A stretch of DNA of 64,000 bases from contig JARJFC010000013.1 of the NCBI GenBank assembly GCA_029310945.1, positions 1 through 64,000 on the forward strand, read 5' to 3'. The stretch is from Leptospira sp. 96542. Lineage in GTDB: Bacteria; Spirochaetota; Leptospiria; Leptospirales; Leptospiraceae. Below the pieces are notes generated by a model. It searched no databases. It worked only from the letters and a program-made list of their open reading frames with translations, and was not told the origin of the DNA. Position 1 is the first letter of the stretch; the number at the start of each line of letters is the position of its first letter. Below are positions 27,451 to 35,848 of this stretch, in pieces. The translations under genes and the position numbers were made by a program.

Positions 27451-28709
27451 GGATCCCGTTTCAGTATCGATTCAGACAGATTCACCGCCGACAAAAATCC
27501 ATCTTCGTGGAATCCATACCGGAAGTAAGCACCCACATAATAGATAGGACCTGTTTCATTCAACTGGGGGAGACGTTTTTGGGCACTGGCAGTCTCCACC
27601 GAAAACAAAGGATGCTCATAGTCAATTTGTTTGATGATACATTCTTCTTTCACTCGACCAGGGTCGTTTATGGTCACAAAATAATTTTTCTTTTTGGAAA
27701 CATTCTGCAAACGATTCATCCAATATATGGTAAATGGTGCGAAGTCTCCGTTTGGTTTATTCACCATTTTATAATTCCAACTCGACCAAGATCGTCTAGT
27801 TTTGGGCATATCCGAAGGGTCAGTGTGCAAAGTGGCGGTATTGTTTTGGTATTTAAAAATAGGAAGGAGTTCTTTCTCCAAGGCAGTGGGATTTCCGAGG
27901 AGTTTTGCGGAAGTATGTCCATGGGTGGCCATTACAACCTTATCGAAAATTTCTGATTTTCCATCTGCGAGTATGACCTGAACCTTTCCTTCAAGTCGAT
28001 TCACTTGTTTGACTGGACAATTCAACCGAACCCGGCCTTCCATAAAGTTTAGGATCTTTCGTACATAATTACGAGCGCCCCCGTCCACCGTGTACCATTG
28101 GTGTTGGGTATTTAATCCCAAAAATCCGTGGTTGTAAAAAAAACGAACCAAAGTTTTTGCAGGAAAAGCAAGCATTTGATCATGAGGAGTGGACCATACG
28201 GCAGAACTCATCGGTATTAAATAGTTCTGTAAAATATCATTCCCATAACCAAATTCTTTCATGTACCGACCAAGATCCCATTCGTCAAATTTTGGATCTT
28301 CTAAAATCGCTGGGGCATTTGTATTGAAACGATTGATTTCAAGTAACATCTTAATGTACTTGGGAGAGAATAAATTTTTTCTTTGTGCAAATAAACCATT
28401 CAACCCAGAACCACAAAACTCAAGTTTCGTGGGATCGTGCTGAACACTGAACGACATATCTGATTTTTTCGTAGGGATGGATTCTTTATTAAAAAACCTA
28501 AGTAAATTAGGATAGGTGACGTGGTTAAAAACGATAAACCCTGTGTCGATGGGGATCATGGTTCCATCTTCATCGACATCCACAGTATTAGTGTGACCAC
28601 CAACATAACCACCGGCCTCAAAAATAGTTATATCAAAATTTTCTTTTAAAAAATATGCAGTGCCAAGTCCAGACACACCAGACCCAATGATGGCCAATTT
28701 TTCTTTCAC
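27441..28709 (-). CDS. FAD-dependent amine-oxidase-like protein of the cfa cluster
   Basis: A 422-residue flavoprotein. The FAD-binding Rossmann motif IIGSGVSGLGTAYFL starts at residue 7, followed by IFEAGGYVGGHTNTV and DTGFIVFNHVTYPNL, marks of the NAD/FAD-binding oxidoreductase family that accompanies cfa and DUF1365. The C-terminal GPIYYVGAYFRYGFHEDG binds the cofactor. The start is a GTG with a perfect AGGAGG at 28714-28719. It lies 27 bases from the end of pyrF. Probable role: oxidising or desaturating a methylated fatty acid, by inference from neighbours. Confidence 0.88.
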   Translation of the reverse strand: MKEKLAIIGSGVSGLGTAYFLKENFDITIFEAGGYVGGHTNTVDVDEDGTMIPIDTGFIVFNHVTYPNLLRFFNKESIPTKKSDMSFSVQHDPTKLEFCGSGLNGLFAQRKNLFSPKYIKMLLEINRFNTNAPAILEDPKFDEWDLGRYMKEFGYGNDILQNYLIPMSSAVWSTPHDQMLAFPAKTLVRFFYNHGFLGLNTQHQWYTVDGGARNYVRKILNFMEGRVRLNCPVKQVNRLEGKVQVILADGKSEIFDKVVMATHGHTSAKLLGNPTALEKELLPIFKYQNNTATLHTDPSDMPKTRRSWSSWNYKMVNKPNGDFAPFTIYWMNRLQNVSKKKNYFVTINDPGRVKEECIIKQIDYEHPLFSVETASAQKRLPQLNETGPIYYVGAYFRYGFHEDGFLSAVNLSESILKRDPWK

Positions 28710-28736
28710 AAATCCTCCTAACTTGATCTTAGACAG

Positions 28737-29564
28737 TTAAGAAAAGAGTTGGTTCATTTGGGATTGTACTTCTTTTGCTTTCTCGTTTGCAATTTCACCA
28801 AAATTATTGGCAACCGATGCGAGTGTGATGGAACGAGAAGAATTGATAATGGAATTTTTTCCACAAGCTTTGTAAATTTCTTTCAGATCCCCACCTTGGG
28901 CTCCGAAACCAGGAATCAAAAAATACAAATGGGGGTGCCTTTTCCGGAGATTTTCTAGCTCCGAAATATGGGTTCCTCCCACAACAAGACCAACCTGGCC
29001 TGGGTATTCACTTTCTAAATTCGCCATCTGGTCAGATACAACCTCGAAGAGATAGGCGGATTCATTTTTGATTTCTAATTTTTGAAAATCTCCTGATGAT
29101 GGATTACTCGTAAGCCCCAAGACAAAAATAAATCCACCCAAATCCAAATAAGGTAATAGAGAATCGCGACCCATATACGGGTTTACGGTCAAAGCATCCA
29201 CCTTTAGGGTTTGGAAAAAATATTTAGCATACTCTTTGGATGTGTTGGCCAGATCCCCACGTTTGGCATCCGCAATGATGGGTACTTCCGGACAGATTTC
29301 CCTAGACAAACTCACATACTTCTCAAAAGCCAGATACCCTTTGGAACCAAACCTTTCGAAAAAAGCAATGTTTGGTTTCCAGGCAGTAGCAAACTTATGG
29401 GTATTTTTTAGAATGGTCTCCGCAAAATGAAATATGGGGTCATCGGCTTGTTTACAAATTTCTGGTAGTTTTTCAAATTCAGGATCAATCCCAATACAAA
29501 GTAGGGATTTTAATTTTTCCCTACGTGTTTCAAACAGGTTCACGAAGTTACTTTTCAAACTCAT
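28737..29564 (-). CDS. pyrF: Orotidine 5'-phosphate decarboxylase, type 2
   Basis: Last step of UMP synthesis: OMP to UMP plus carbon dioxide. It has the type-2 length (275 aa). CIGIDPEFEKLP lies near residue 23, ATAWKPNIAFFERFG at 59-73 and the active-site DAKRGD at 99-104, followed by VDALTVNPYMG and a late GFGAQGGD phosphate-binding loop. The start ATG shares one base with the stop of the upstream lipoprotein gene (TAATG), so it is likely coupled to it. Confidence 0.95.
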   Translation of the reverse strand: MSLKSNFVNLFETRREKLKSLLCIGIDPEFEKLPEICKQADDPIFHFAETILKNTHKFATAWKPNIAFFERFGSKGYLAFEKYVSLSREICPEVPIIADAKRGDLANTSKEYAKYFFQTLKVDALTVNPYMGRDSLLPYLDLGGFIFVLGLTSNPSSGDFQKLEIKNESAYLFEVVSDQMANLESEYPGQVGLVVGGTHISELENLRKRHPHLYFLIPGFGAQGGDLKEIYKACGKNSIINSSRSITLASVANNFGEIANEKAKEVQSQMNQLFS

Positions 29565-30406
29565 TATTTTCTTTTTTCCTTTCGAGTTCCTAAATGAAAG
29601 TCCATCTCACGTTTTTTACGCCGTCCATAGATATGACCTGGAACCACAGTGACAGCCGTTACCGGATTTGCCACAACATCCCCCACTGCACCTCCCACAT
29701 AAGTAGCGTAAGCTGGCACTAAAACCTTGAAAGAAGAATCCAACTGGTGACGATCTTCCTTTTCTGCAAAGTAATTTATGGCGTCATCCGTTGCCCTCGC
29801 TTCGTGGTAGAGAGATCCCGCAAAAGGAATGGCATAAGCAATGGCATAGAGTGTTCGGTATTCCCTTTGGGCAAAATCTTTTGCGTGCCCGCCTTCATGG
29901 ATGGCAACAGGGGGGAGATCTGAATATAAATTGATAGTGTTTGTGAACGAGTTGTAATGGTCGCCTCCAATGGTTCCAGCAAACAAACGACCAGGCAAAA
30001 AAGTATAAGCAAGTAAAGAAATAGAACCAAATACATAACGAATTACAGGATTGATATTTTGGTTTTTTGACAAACGTTTCCATTCGGACAAAGGAGAATA
30101 CTGATTGAAACGAACCTTAACATCTCTTAGGTTATTTTCTCTAATATAGTCTTTGAGGTAGTTTTTTGTTTCTTCCGAAATTTGATGGTTGTCTGCACGC
30201 CAGTTCCAAAGCACAAGTTTGGATGGAAGTGAAAATACATAATGACCCAATGTATCCACAATCCAAACAGGAGCCCCTTCTTCGAATTGTTCCTCCCCTT
30301 CAGGAAACGCAGGACTCGGATGGTATGGGTTACCGTAGTTATACGATTTTTGGATCGAATAACAATTGATACAAAGTAAACAAAAAATAAATAGAACTGG
30401 TTTCAT
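29564..30406 (-). CDS. Lipoprotein with a zinc-peptidase-like HEGGH motif
   Basis: A 280-residue exported protein. The signal peptide ends at a loose lipobox LLCINC (Cys15). Residues 170-174 are HEGGH (HExxH type), and a candidate third ligand, Glu202, lies in YHEARATDDAINYF. This spacing resembles M48/M13-like gluzincins, but overall similarity is not recognised. The C-terminus is strongly basic (YGRRKKREMDFHLGTRKEKRK). The ATGA overlap with the upstream lipoprotein and the one-base overlap with pyrF place it in the same transcript. It may be a protease or a remnant of one. Confidence 0.65.
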   Translation of the reverse strand: MKPVLFIFCLLCINCYSIQKSYNYGNPYHPSPAFPEGEEQFEEGAPVWIVDTLGHYVFSLPSKLVLWNWRADNHQISEETKNYLKDYIRENNLRDVKVRFNQYSPLSEWKRLSKNQNINPVIRYVFGSISLLAYTFLPGRLFAGTIGGDHYNSFTNTINLYSDLPPVAIHEGGHAKDFAQREYRTLYAIAYAIPFAGSLYHEARATDDAINYFAEKEDRHQLDSSFKVLVPAYATYVGGAVGDVVANPVTAVTVVPGHIYGRRKKREMDFHLGTRKEKRK

Positions 30407-31107
30407 AAGCTATCCATAATTTCTTTTATTTTGGGGTCGATGGGTACCGCATTCGTTTTCAGTTTTCTTTCTGATTTTGTTGGATTTTGTTCTTTGTTTG
30501 CATTCGATGGATTGAATGACGCCTCATTTTCCAAAAACGAAAAAAAATCATCCAAAACATTGCGACCCAGTTGGTTCATTTGGTCTTCACGGTTCCCACG
30601 AAATCCATTGTATGGCAAATACCAAAGTAAAGGCAAAATTAGAGAAGAACTTCCCAGCAAATAACAGTTCGTTACTTTGGAATCAATTTCATCATAATAA
30701 AAATAGTCTTTAACAGGTTCCCCTTTGATTTGAACCCTCGCTTTCATTTCCACCCAAGTTCGATTTTTAGTGCACCTGTCCAAAGAAATCAAAGTGAATT
30801 CATCCACCTCGATCCTACCTCCTCTTTCAAGTAACAAAGGATACCTTTCCTTTCGCATCGAAAATTCCTTACGGATCAAATAAGACAGTGGACCATACTC
30901 ATTTTTTAAGCTCTCGGGTTCAAAAAAATACCCATCATACAAAGCCATCGATTCGGTATTTTCATTTTTAATATAAATTTCGATCTTTTCTTGTTTGGTG
31001 ATATATTCAAAAGGGGATTCGTTTGGAAACGGTCGATAAACCCGTAAAGAAATTCCACAGGAAATAAAAACAAAACTTAAAAATAAAAAACTGAACCTAA
31101 AACGCAT
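30403..31107 (-). CDS. Putative lipoprotein of unknown function
   Basis: A 234-residue exported protein with signal MRFRFSFLFLSFVFISCG and a lipobox Cys at residue 17. The mature part shows beta-rich segments (EKIEIYIKNENTES, RGGRIEVDEFTLISLDRC) and a hydrophobic stretch ILPLLWYLPYNG near residue 160. It is not recognised. It overlaps the barrel-protein gene upstream by 11 bases and the HEGGH lipoprotein downstream by ATGA, suggesting one envelope unit of three. Confidence 0.65.
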   Translation of the reverse strand: MRFRFSFLFLSFVFISCGISLRVYRPFPNESPFEYITKQEKIEIYIKNENTESMALYDGYFFEPESLKNEYGPLSYLIRKEFSMRKERYPLLLERGGRIEVDEFTLISLDRCTKNRTWVEMKARVQIKGEPVKDYFYYDEIDSKVTNCYLLGSSSLILPLLWYLPYNGFRGNREDQMNQLGRNVLDDFFSFLENEASFNPSNANKEQNPTKSERKLKTNAVPIDPKIKEIMDSL

Positions 31108-32353
31108 AACTATACCCTAAAAAAACATTGGTGATGCCAAATCCTCTGGCCGCCCTTCCCTTGTTCCCATCTGATTCGTAATAGGCGGATGATGTATAAT
31201 GATCGCGGTAGGCAGCTAAATACGAGCTTAGATCCCCAGCCAAAATATCTGGCCTCAGAGATTCATTGGCCCGCCACAAGTACTGAACAATTTGTAACCC
31301 AAAATGAAATTTATGCCTTTTCCATGGTTCAAAATTGTATTGGGCTAAAAAATCCAATCCTAATAAATTAGAGTTCAGCGGTTTGGCCGATTGAATCCTA
31401 TAAAATTGATCATTCAAAATCAAATCTCCTGATCCATACGTATCAACACTACCGCCAAATTTATGAACTTGCCTTTGGTAAGAAAGTCTTGCGAGAGGTG
31501 TGGCAAACGTTTCGACTCCCAATTCATAAGAGTGAACTTCTGTTAATGTATGATAAAATCGAAAACCGACGCTCGGTGCAAAATATTCTAAATTATCCTT
31601 TGCATCCCGGCTTTGCCCTAGTGAGTTGGAAACATAGGATGTGTTCGATCCAAACCGACCAAACCTCACACCAAAATCCCAGCTAATCATCATATCATCT
31701 GAAATTTGATCATATACTTTCGCCACAAAACGATGGTCAAACAAATCAAATCTAGTTGTGTGAAAAGCTGATTGAGGGCCACCAAACAATCCAAAACTAT
31801 AATGTTCGTATGAAGTGGAAAAGGGTAAGTTACTATATTCTAAACCCCATTCGCCTGAGTTGTGTTTGTATCCAATTTTTGGAGCGAAAAATAGACGACT
31901 GGCCGCCACTACTTTTTCTTCCGTTGATAGGGGGAGTGGTTGGATGTTTTGGTAGCCAACTCGATTCCTTGGTTGGTAGAACCCACCTGCTTGGAAAGCA
32001 ACATCGGGATCAGTCAAATTCCATTCCTTACCTGCGGTAAAAATCGCTGCCTGACCATTGGATCGAAATCCAATCTCCCAGGTGCCGTCTAAAAATTGTT
32101 TGGATTTTACTGGCTCCGAGCCTTTTTCTTTTGGTTGGTATGGTACGGTTTCTTCACCTAGACGAAAAAAATCATTTCTTCGGATTTCAGCAGCTCTTTT
32201 ACGAAGTTTTTCTGCAGTTCCAAAATCCAATTTTTTTTCAGCTTCTTCAGCTGCTAAATCAAGTTCAGTGGCCTCTACTTCATTTGCAAAAATTTCTTCA
32301 AAAGGAAAAGAAATTAAAAACAGGGCAAAAACAAAGGCTACCAAACCTTTCAT
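31097..32353 (-). CDS. Predicted outer-membrane beta-barrel protein
   Basis: A 418-residue exported protein. A signal peptide (residues 1-23) and an acidic coiled-coil-like helix (ELDLAAEEAEKKLDFGTAEKL) precede a long region of alternating, aromatic-rich strands with Gly/Asn turns. It ends VFLGYSYAF: a final Phe preceded by alternating aromatics is the signature recognised by the barrel-assembly machine. There is no known family. It is cotranscribed with two lipoproteins and follows speE by 5 bases. Confidence 0.65.
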   Translation of the reverse strand: MKGLVAFVFALFLISFPFEEIFANEVEATELDLAAEEAEKKLDFGTAEKLRKRAAEIRRNDFFRLGEETVPYQPKEKGSEPVKSKQFLDGTWEIGFRSNGQAAIFTAGKEWNLTDPDVAFQAGGFYQPRNRVGYQNIQPLPLSTEEKVVAASRLFFAPKIGYKHNSGEWGLEYSNLPFSTSYEHYSFGLFGGPQSAFHTTRFDLFDHRFVAKVYDQISDDMMISWDFGVRFGRFGSNTSYVSNSLGQSRDAKDNLEYFAPSVGFRFYHTLTEVHSYELGVETFATPLARLSYQRQVHKFGGSVDTYGSGDLILNDQFYRIQSAKPLNSNLLGLDFLAQYNFEPWKRHKFHFGLQIVQYLWRANESLRPDILAGDLSSYLAAYRDHYTSSAYYESDGNKGRAARGFGITNVFLGYSYAF

Positions 32354-32358
32354 TCTAA

Positions 32359-33204
32359 TTACCCTTTACGTTTGATAAATTTCTTGGCAAACTCAGGAAG
32401 CACAAAGGCAGCTTTGTGTAATTCAGGGCTATAGTATTTCAAACCTTTTGGAACTCGTTTCGGATCTGGTGTGACCGAATATGGATCTATGGCATTGGAC
32501 AAAAAGGTAAACCCAATGATCCCAGAAGGGTATGTCGGAATGGTTGTATAATAGTACCCATACTCAGGGAAAATATTAGGAATGAATTCAAACAAGGAAC
32601 TGATCACATCACCATGGTACCAATATGATTCTGCTTGGGTGGCAATGATGCCTGTTGGTTTTAATGCACTCGCCATATCCCTGTAAAACGGTTCTTTGAA
32701 TAGAACTTCAGCAGGCCCAACTGGATCGCTTGAATCCACGAGAATCACATCAAACCGACCTTTGTTGTCACGAGCAAATTTTGCCCCGTCATCGTAATGG
32801 TGGATGACTTTTGGATCCTTCATGGCATCCGCACATTCAGGAAAGTATTTATAACTAATGTCAACCACTGCTTTGTCAATTTCACATAACACAACTTCTT
32901 TGACAGAGGGGTGTTTCAAAACTTCACGAACTGTTCCCCCGTCCCCACCACCAATCACAAGAACCGATTCTGGATTTGGGTGGCTCATCATTGGAATATG
33001 CGCTATCATTTCGTGGTATGAATGTTCATCTTTGTTCGTAACCATAGTTACACCATCAAGCGTAAACATACGTCCAAAAGATTGAGTTTCAAAAACGTCT
33101 ATTTTTTGGAATGGAGATTGTAAACTTTCTATGGTTTTGGTGACCCGATAACTAACAGCCCTGCCCTTTTCTAATTCTAATTTTTCGGTGTACCAAATTT
33201 CCAT
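32359..33204 (-). CDS. speE: Spermidine synthase (polyamine aminopropyltransferase)
   Basis: Transfers aminopropyl from decarboxylated SAM to putrescine. It has the normal length (281 aa). VLVIGGGDGGTVREVLKH is the SAM-binding motif; DVILVDSSDPVGPAEVLF holds the catalytic Asp; SYHEMIAHIPMMSHP precedes them. The start is supported by GGAGAGG three bases before the ATG. Downstream envelope genes follow within 5 bases. No SAM decarboxylase is seen in the window. Confidence 0.95.
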   Translation of the reverse strand: MEIWYTEKLELEKGRAVSYRVTKTIESLQSPFQKIDVFETQSFGRMFTLDGVTMVTNKDEHSYHEMIAHIPMMSHPNPESVLVIGGGDGGTVREVLKHPSVKEVVLCEIDKAVVDISYKYFPECADAMKDPKVIHHYDDGAKFARDNKGRFDVILVDSSDPVGPAEVLFKEPFYRDMASALKPTGIIATQAESYWYHGDVISSLFEFIPNIFPEYGYYYTTIPTYPSGIIGFTFLSNAIDPYSVTPDPKRVPKGLKYYSPELHKAAFVLPEFAKKFIKRKG

Positions 33205-33347
33205 GTACCTCTCCTAACTTATGATTTAATTGCCAGTATGAATTTAGAGATAAGAAGGTGTAGTTTTTTTTTAAAAAGTTTTCAAATTCTAAAATTTTGG
33301 TGAAATGAGATTGGCGGATAGAAACCAGAAATTTCTATGGGAGTAGA

Positions 33348-33788
33348 ATGCAAAAGTACTCCCGTGTTTTTTATTTACTTGGATTTTTGATGATGCCCGT
33401 TTTCATCCTACTACTTGTGTACGGATACCTTCGCCTCAACCAAATGGTAAGCGAAGAAATCCATTGGGGTCACAACAAATCCTTCGCCTTTTCCCAGGCA
33501 CAAAGGGAAGGAAAACTCATTTTACTATCCATCACCAATGTTCGTTGTGATTCCCTCATCGGTTTGGAATGTGGTGAAGGGAAACCTGATTTAGGAACTT
33601 ATGTCCTTCTCAATATTACACCCCGTGAGCAAGATTTCCAATCCTTGATTCTGGATGATCGTTTCGAAAATCTAAAAAAAGGCAAACTCCCGCAGTATTT
33701 CCTCCTCAATACAAATGGCGAAATCAGGCATAGTTCCGAAAACCTCCCATCTGTGGAAGAGATGCAAAAGCTCCCCAAAAAAGAGTGA
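33348..33788 (+). CDS. Membrane-anchored thioredoxin-like protein without a CxxC
   Basis: A 146-residue protein with one N-terminal transmembrane segment (residues ~8-30). The body resembles a thioredoxin fold: FAFSQAQREGKLILLSITNVRC, then LLNITPREQDF and KLPQYFLLNTNGEI, which fits the cis-Pro strand. The redox CxxC is missing; single Cys occur in NVRCDSLIGLECGEG. It is probably not a redox enzyme. GGGAG precedes the ATG by about seven bases. It is divergent from speE and upstream of the DUF302 gene. Confidence 0.55.
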   Translation: MQKYSRVFYLLGFLMMPVFILLLVYGYLRLNQMVSEEIHWGHNKSFAFSQAQREGKLILLSITNVRCDSLIGLECGEGKPDLGTYVLLNITPREQDFQSLILDDRFENLKKGKLPQYFLLNTNGEIRHSSENLPSVEEMQKLPKKE

Positions 33789-33827
33789 AGTTTTTAAAAA
33801 TTATAAAAAATCGAACTTGCTATCCTC

Positions 33828-33856
33828 TTAAAACAATATACCCTATGGGGTATAAA
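33828..33856 (+). promoter_or_regulatory. Candidate promoter with CsoR-type operator in its spacer
   Basis: The palindrome TATACCC-TATG-GGGTATA (33837-33854) has 7-base perfect arms. It lies between a weak -35 TTAAAA (33828-33833) and a -10 TATAAA (33851-33856) with 17-base spacing. The pattern ATACCC...GGGTAT is like operators of the CsoR/FrmR family, which respond to copper, other metals or sulfane sulfur. Repressor binding would block the promoter of the DUF302 gene. The assignment is by resemblance only. Confidence 0.55.
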
Positions 33857-33873
33857 TCATTTGGAGGAATGGC

Positions 33874-34263
33874 ATGATAGGACTTACCGTTCATAGAAAA
33901 AAGGGTTTTGACGAAACCATAACCGATACCACTGAGGCCTTAAAAAAGGAAGGGTTTGGAGTTCTAACAACCATTGACGTTAAACAAACATTAAAAGACA
34001 AAATCAACGTCGATTTCAAACGTTACACCATCCTGGGAGCCTGTAACCCTGTTTTCGCACACAAAGCCTTAGAAACAAGTGACGAAATTGGCCTCCTCCT
34101 TCCCTGCAATGTTGTGGTCACAGAAGAAAAAAATGGTGAAACCAAAGTTTCCATTTTTGATCCTCTAACGATGACTAAGGTAGTGGAAAACCCTGCGCTT
34201 GAAGTGATTGCAAAAGAAGTCCAAGAAAAACTCATTCGCGTGATTCACACCCTACACGAATGA
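33874..34263 (+). CDS. DUF302 family protein
   Basis: A 129-residue cytoplasmic protein of the DUF302 family: GFDETITDTTEALKKEGFGVLT, DFKRYTILGACNPVFAHKAL and EIGLLLPCNVVV are the family blocks, each with a conserved Cys-containing turn. Its function is not established; in many bacteria DUF302 genes sit with sulfur-, metal- or CsoR-linked genes. A strong GGAGG stands six bases before the ATG. The CsoR-type palindrome directly upstream suggests induction by metal or reactive sulfur. No csoR gene is in the window. Confidence 0.9.
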   Translation: MIGLTVHRKKGFDETITDTTEALKKEGFGVLTTIDVKQTLKDKINVDFKRYTILGACNPVFAHKALETSDEIGLLLPCNVVVTEEKNGETKVSIFDPLTMTKVVENPALEVIAKEVQEKLIRVIHTLHE

Positions 34264-34313
34264 ACATTTTTTTCTGCTGCCTCAGGGGTAACATCGAAAA
34301 CATGTAAATCTCA

Positions 34314-34342
34314 TTGACAGAGGTACATTTACTCACTAAGAT
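34314..34342 (+). promoter_or_regulatory. Strong sigma-70-type promoter overlapping an inverted repeat
   Basis: TTGACA (34314-34319) and TAAGAT (34337-34342) stand 17 bases apart, the best consensus match noticed in the window. The inverted repeat ACTCA-CTAAGA-TGAGT (34331-34346) covers the -10, so a repressor site is possible. Transcription would begin near 34349, only a few bases before the ATG of the next gene at 34352. Confidence 0.6.
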
Positions 34343-34351
34343 GAGTGATGA

Positions 34352-34669
34352 ATGTTCGCTGTCAGATTCTCTAAATTTTTTTTTATTCTAATTTTCTTTA
34401 GCTGCATCTCGAGAACATTCATTTTACAAAAAGGAACTCCAGAAGCAGGAGAAGAATCCATCAAAATTAGATATTTTGCGGCCTTAGGGCTCATCCCACT
34501 CTACCGCAAACTAGACCGAAAGGATGTTTGCGAAGATTCGGAAATCTACTCTATCACTATACAAATTTGCATTCCATGCCAAATTATTTGTAAACAGACA
34601 TTTACACTCTTTTGCCCGCAAACAGTCGGGGTTAGGTGCGTAAAAAGTAATGAAAAAAAGAATATTTGA
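34352..34669 (+). CDS. Small Cys-rich lipoprotein, function unknown
   Basis: A 105-residue exported protein. The signal MFAVRFSKFFFILIFFSC ends in a lipobox Cys. The mature part has YFAALGLIPLYRKLDR and a cysteine-rich end (IQICIPCQIICKQTFTLFC) with seven Cys in about 45 residues. It is not recognised. The ATG lies about 3 bases from the predicted transcription start, so the message may be leaderless; no other start keeps the signal peptide. The last 20 bases overlap the next small lipoprotein gene. Confidence 0.6.
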   Translation: MFAVRFSKFFFILIFFSCISRTFILQKGTPEAGEESIKIRYFAALGLIPLYRKLDRKDVCEDSEIYSITIQICIPCQIICKQTFTLFCPQTVGVRCVKSNEKKNI

Positions 34670-34904
34670 ATACATAACATTTATCATCTGTTTACTTGGG
34701 GTAGGATGTTATTCTTATGAAATCCGATTGGAAGAAAATATCGATGAAGCCAAGGTCACGAAATTAACTGTTCCGGAATTTGAGAGTTCATTTTCAATAA
34801 AAAAAGAAAGGGACTTATCCTATTTATGTGAACCAAATAAAATTGTGTATATAAAATTCTTTCGAACAACTGCCAAAGAAGTATGGTGCAAACCAAAAGA
34901 ATAA
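34650..34904 (+). CDS. Small lipoprotein, function unknown
   Basis: An 84-residue exported protein with signal MKKRIFEYITFIICLLGVGC (lipobox Cys20). The mature 64 residues are charged, with two further Cys (YLCEPNK, VWCKPKE) that could pair. It is not recognised. It overlaps the upstream Cys-rich lipoprotein by 20 bases and is probably cotranscribed with it from the promoter at 34314. Confidence 0.55.
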   Translation: MKKRIFEYITFIICLLGVGCYSYEIRLEENIDEAKVTKLTVPEFESSFSIKKERDLSYLCEPNKIVYIKFFRTTAKEVWCKPKE

Positions 34905-34939
34905 ATCAGAATACTTGGCATTTTTTCCTCAGTTAGCTC

Positions 34940-35848
34940 CTATTGCTCCAACTTCTCTTCTCCTCTTTTACGAAACACTTCCAGAATCGCACAGAACAAA
35001 ATGACCCCACCCCCAAGCCAAATTTTTTCAGGAGGAACTTCCCCCAAAAAATACCAAGCCGCCAAACTCCCGTAAATGGGACTAAGTGTTGACAATGTTC
35101 CTGCGGTTGTCACAGAGAGTAGCGACATAGAACGAATCCACATAGTATGGGCAAGTGCTGTGAACACTCCCGCCAGAACCACTTGGAAAAGTAAATACTT
35201 TGGTTCAGAAAGCATAACGAAAAGTCCTTCGGAGAATGGCAATAACACAAGGGCTGTCGCAAATAGTTGGGTGAACAAAATTTGAGATCCAGAATAATGG
35301 GTGTGCATTTCTTTGGTGAGGATGTTTCGGAGAGCATAGAGTAAGGCCGAAACTATACCCCAAACCACACCTTGGAACATTTGGTTTTCCCAGTGGAAAC
35401 TTGGAACAATGAGATAAAGTCCAAATAAAGAAAAACAAGCTAAAAAGAAAGCGAAGGGATCTAACTTTTTTTCTTCGCTAAACAGAGGTTCCATGAGGGC
35501 TGAAAATACAGGATAGGTAAAAAGTGACAACATACCCACAGCCACTGTCGAAACCTGAATGGAATGGAAATAGGTTACCCAATGCAAAGCAAATAAAATG
35601 CCGATGCCAAATGTTTTACAAAAATCACCAAAATTTTGGTATTTGATTTGTTTGCCTCGGAGGAGAAAGAATAAACCGAGGATCAGAAACCCAAAAACAG
35701 CCCTGCCCGAAATGATGGTGACCGCCGGGAAAGGCAATAATTTGGCGAATAAAGTGACATTCCCCATAATGAGAATGGTGATATTGAGTTCTACAATCCC
35801 TCGAAAAAGAGAGTTAGGAGTTGTTTTCACTAACTCCTTAAGTTTCAA
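34940..35848 (-). CDS. EamA/DMT-family transporter
   Basis: A 302-residue inner-membrane protein with ten predicted helices in two repeated EamA halves (first half to about 140, second from about 155). Marks are RGIVELNITILIMGN, ALHWVTYFHSIQVSTVAVGML, and in the second half TLSPIYGSLAAWYFLGE. It probably exports or imports a metabolite; the substrate is not predictable. The start used is a TTG at 35848. GTG at 35830, preceded by AAGGAG but at short spacing, is an alternative. It overlaps the DUF2505 gene by 11 bases. Confidence 0.85.
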   Translation of the reverse strand: MKLKELVKTTPNSLFRGIVELNITILIMGNVTLFAKLLPFPAVTIISGRAVFGFLILGLFFLLRGKQIKYQNFGDFCKTFGIGILFALHWVTYFHSIQVSTVAVGMLSLFTYPVFSALMEPLFSEEKKLDPFAFFLACFSLFGLYLIVPSFHWENQMFQGVVWGIVSALLYALRNILTKEMHTHYSGSQILFTQLFATALVLLPFSEGLFVMLSEPKYLLFQVVLAGVFTALAHTMWIRSMSLLSVTTAGTLSTLSPIYGSLAAWYFLGEVPPEKIWLGGGVILFCAILEVFRKRGEEKLEQ

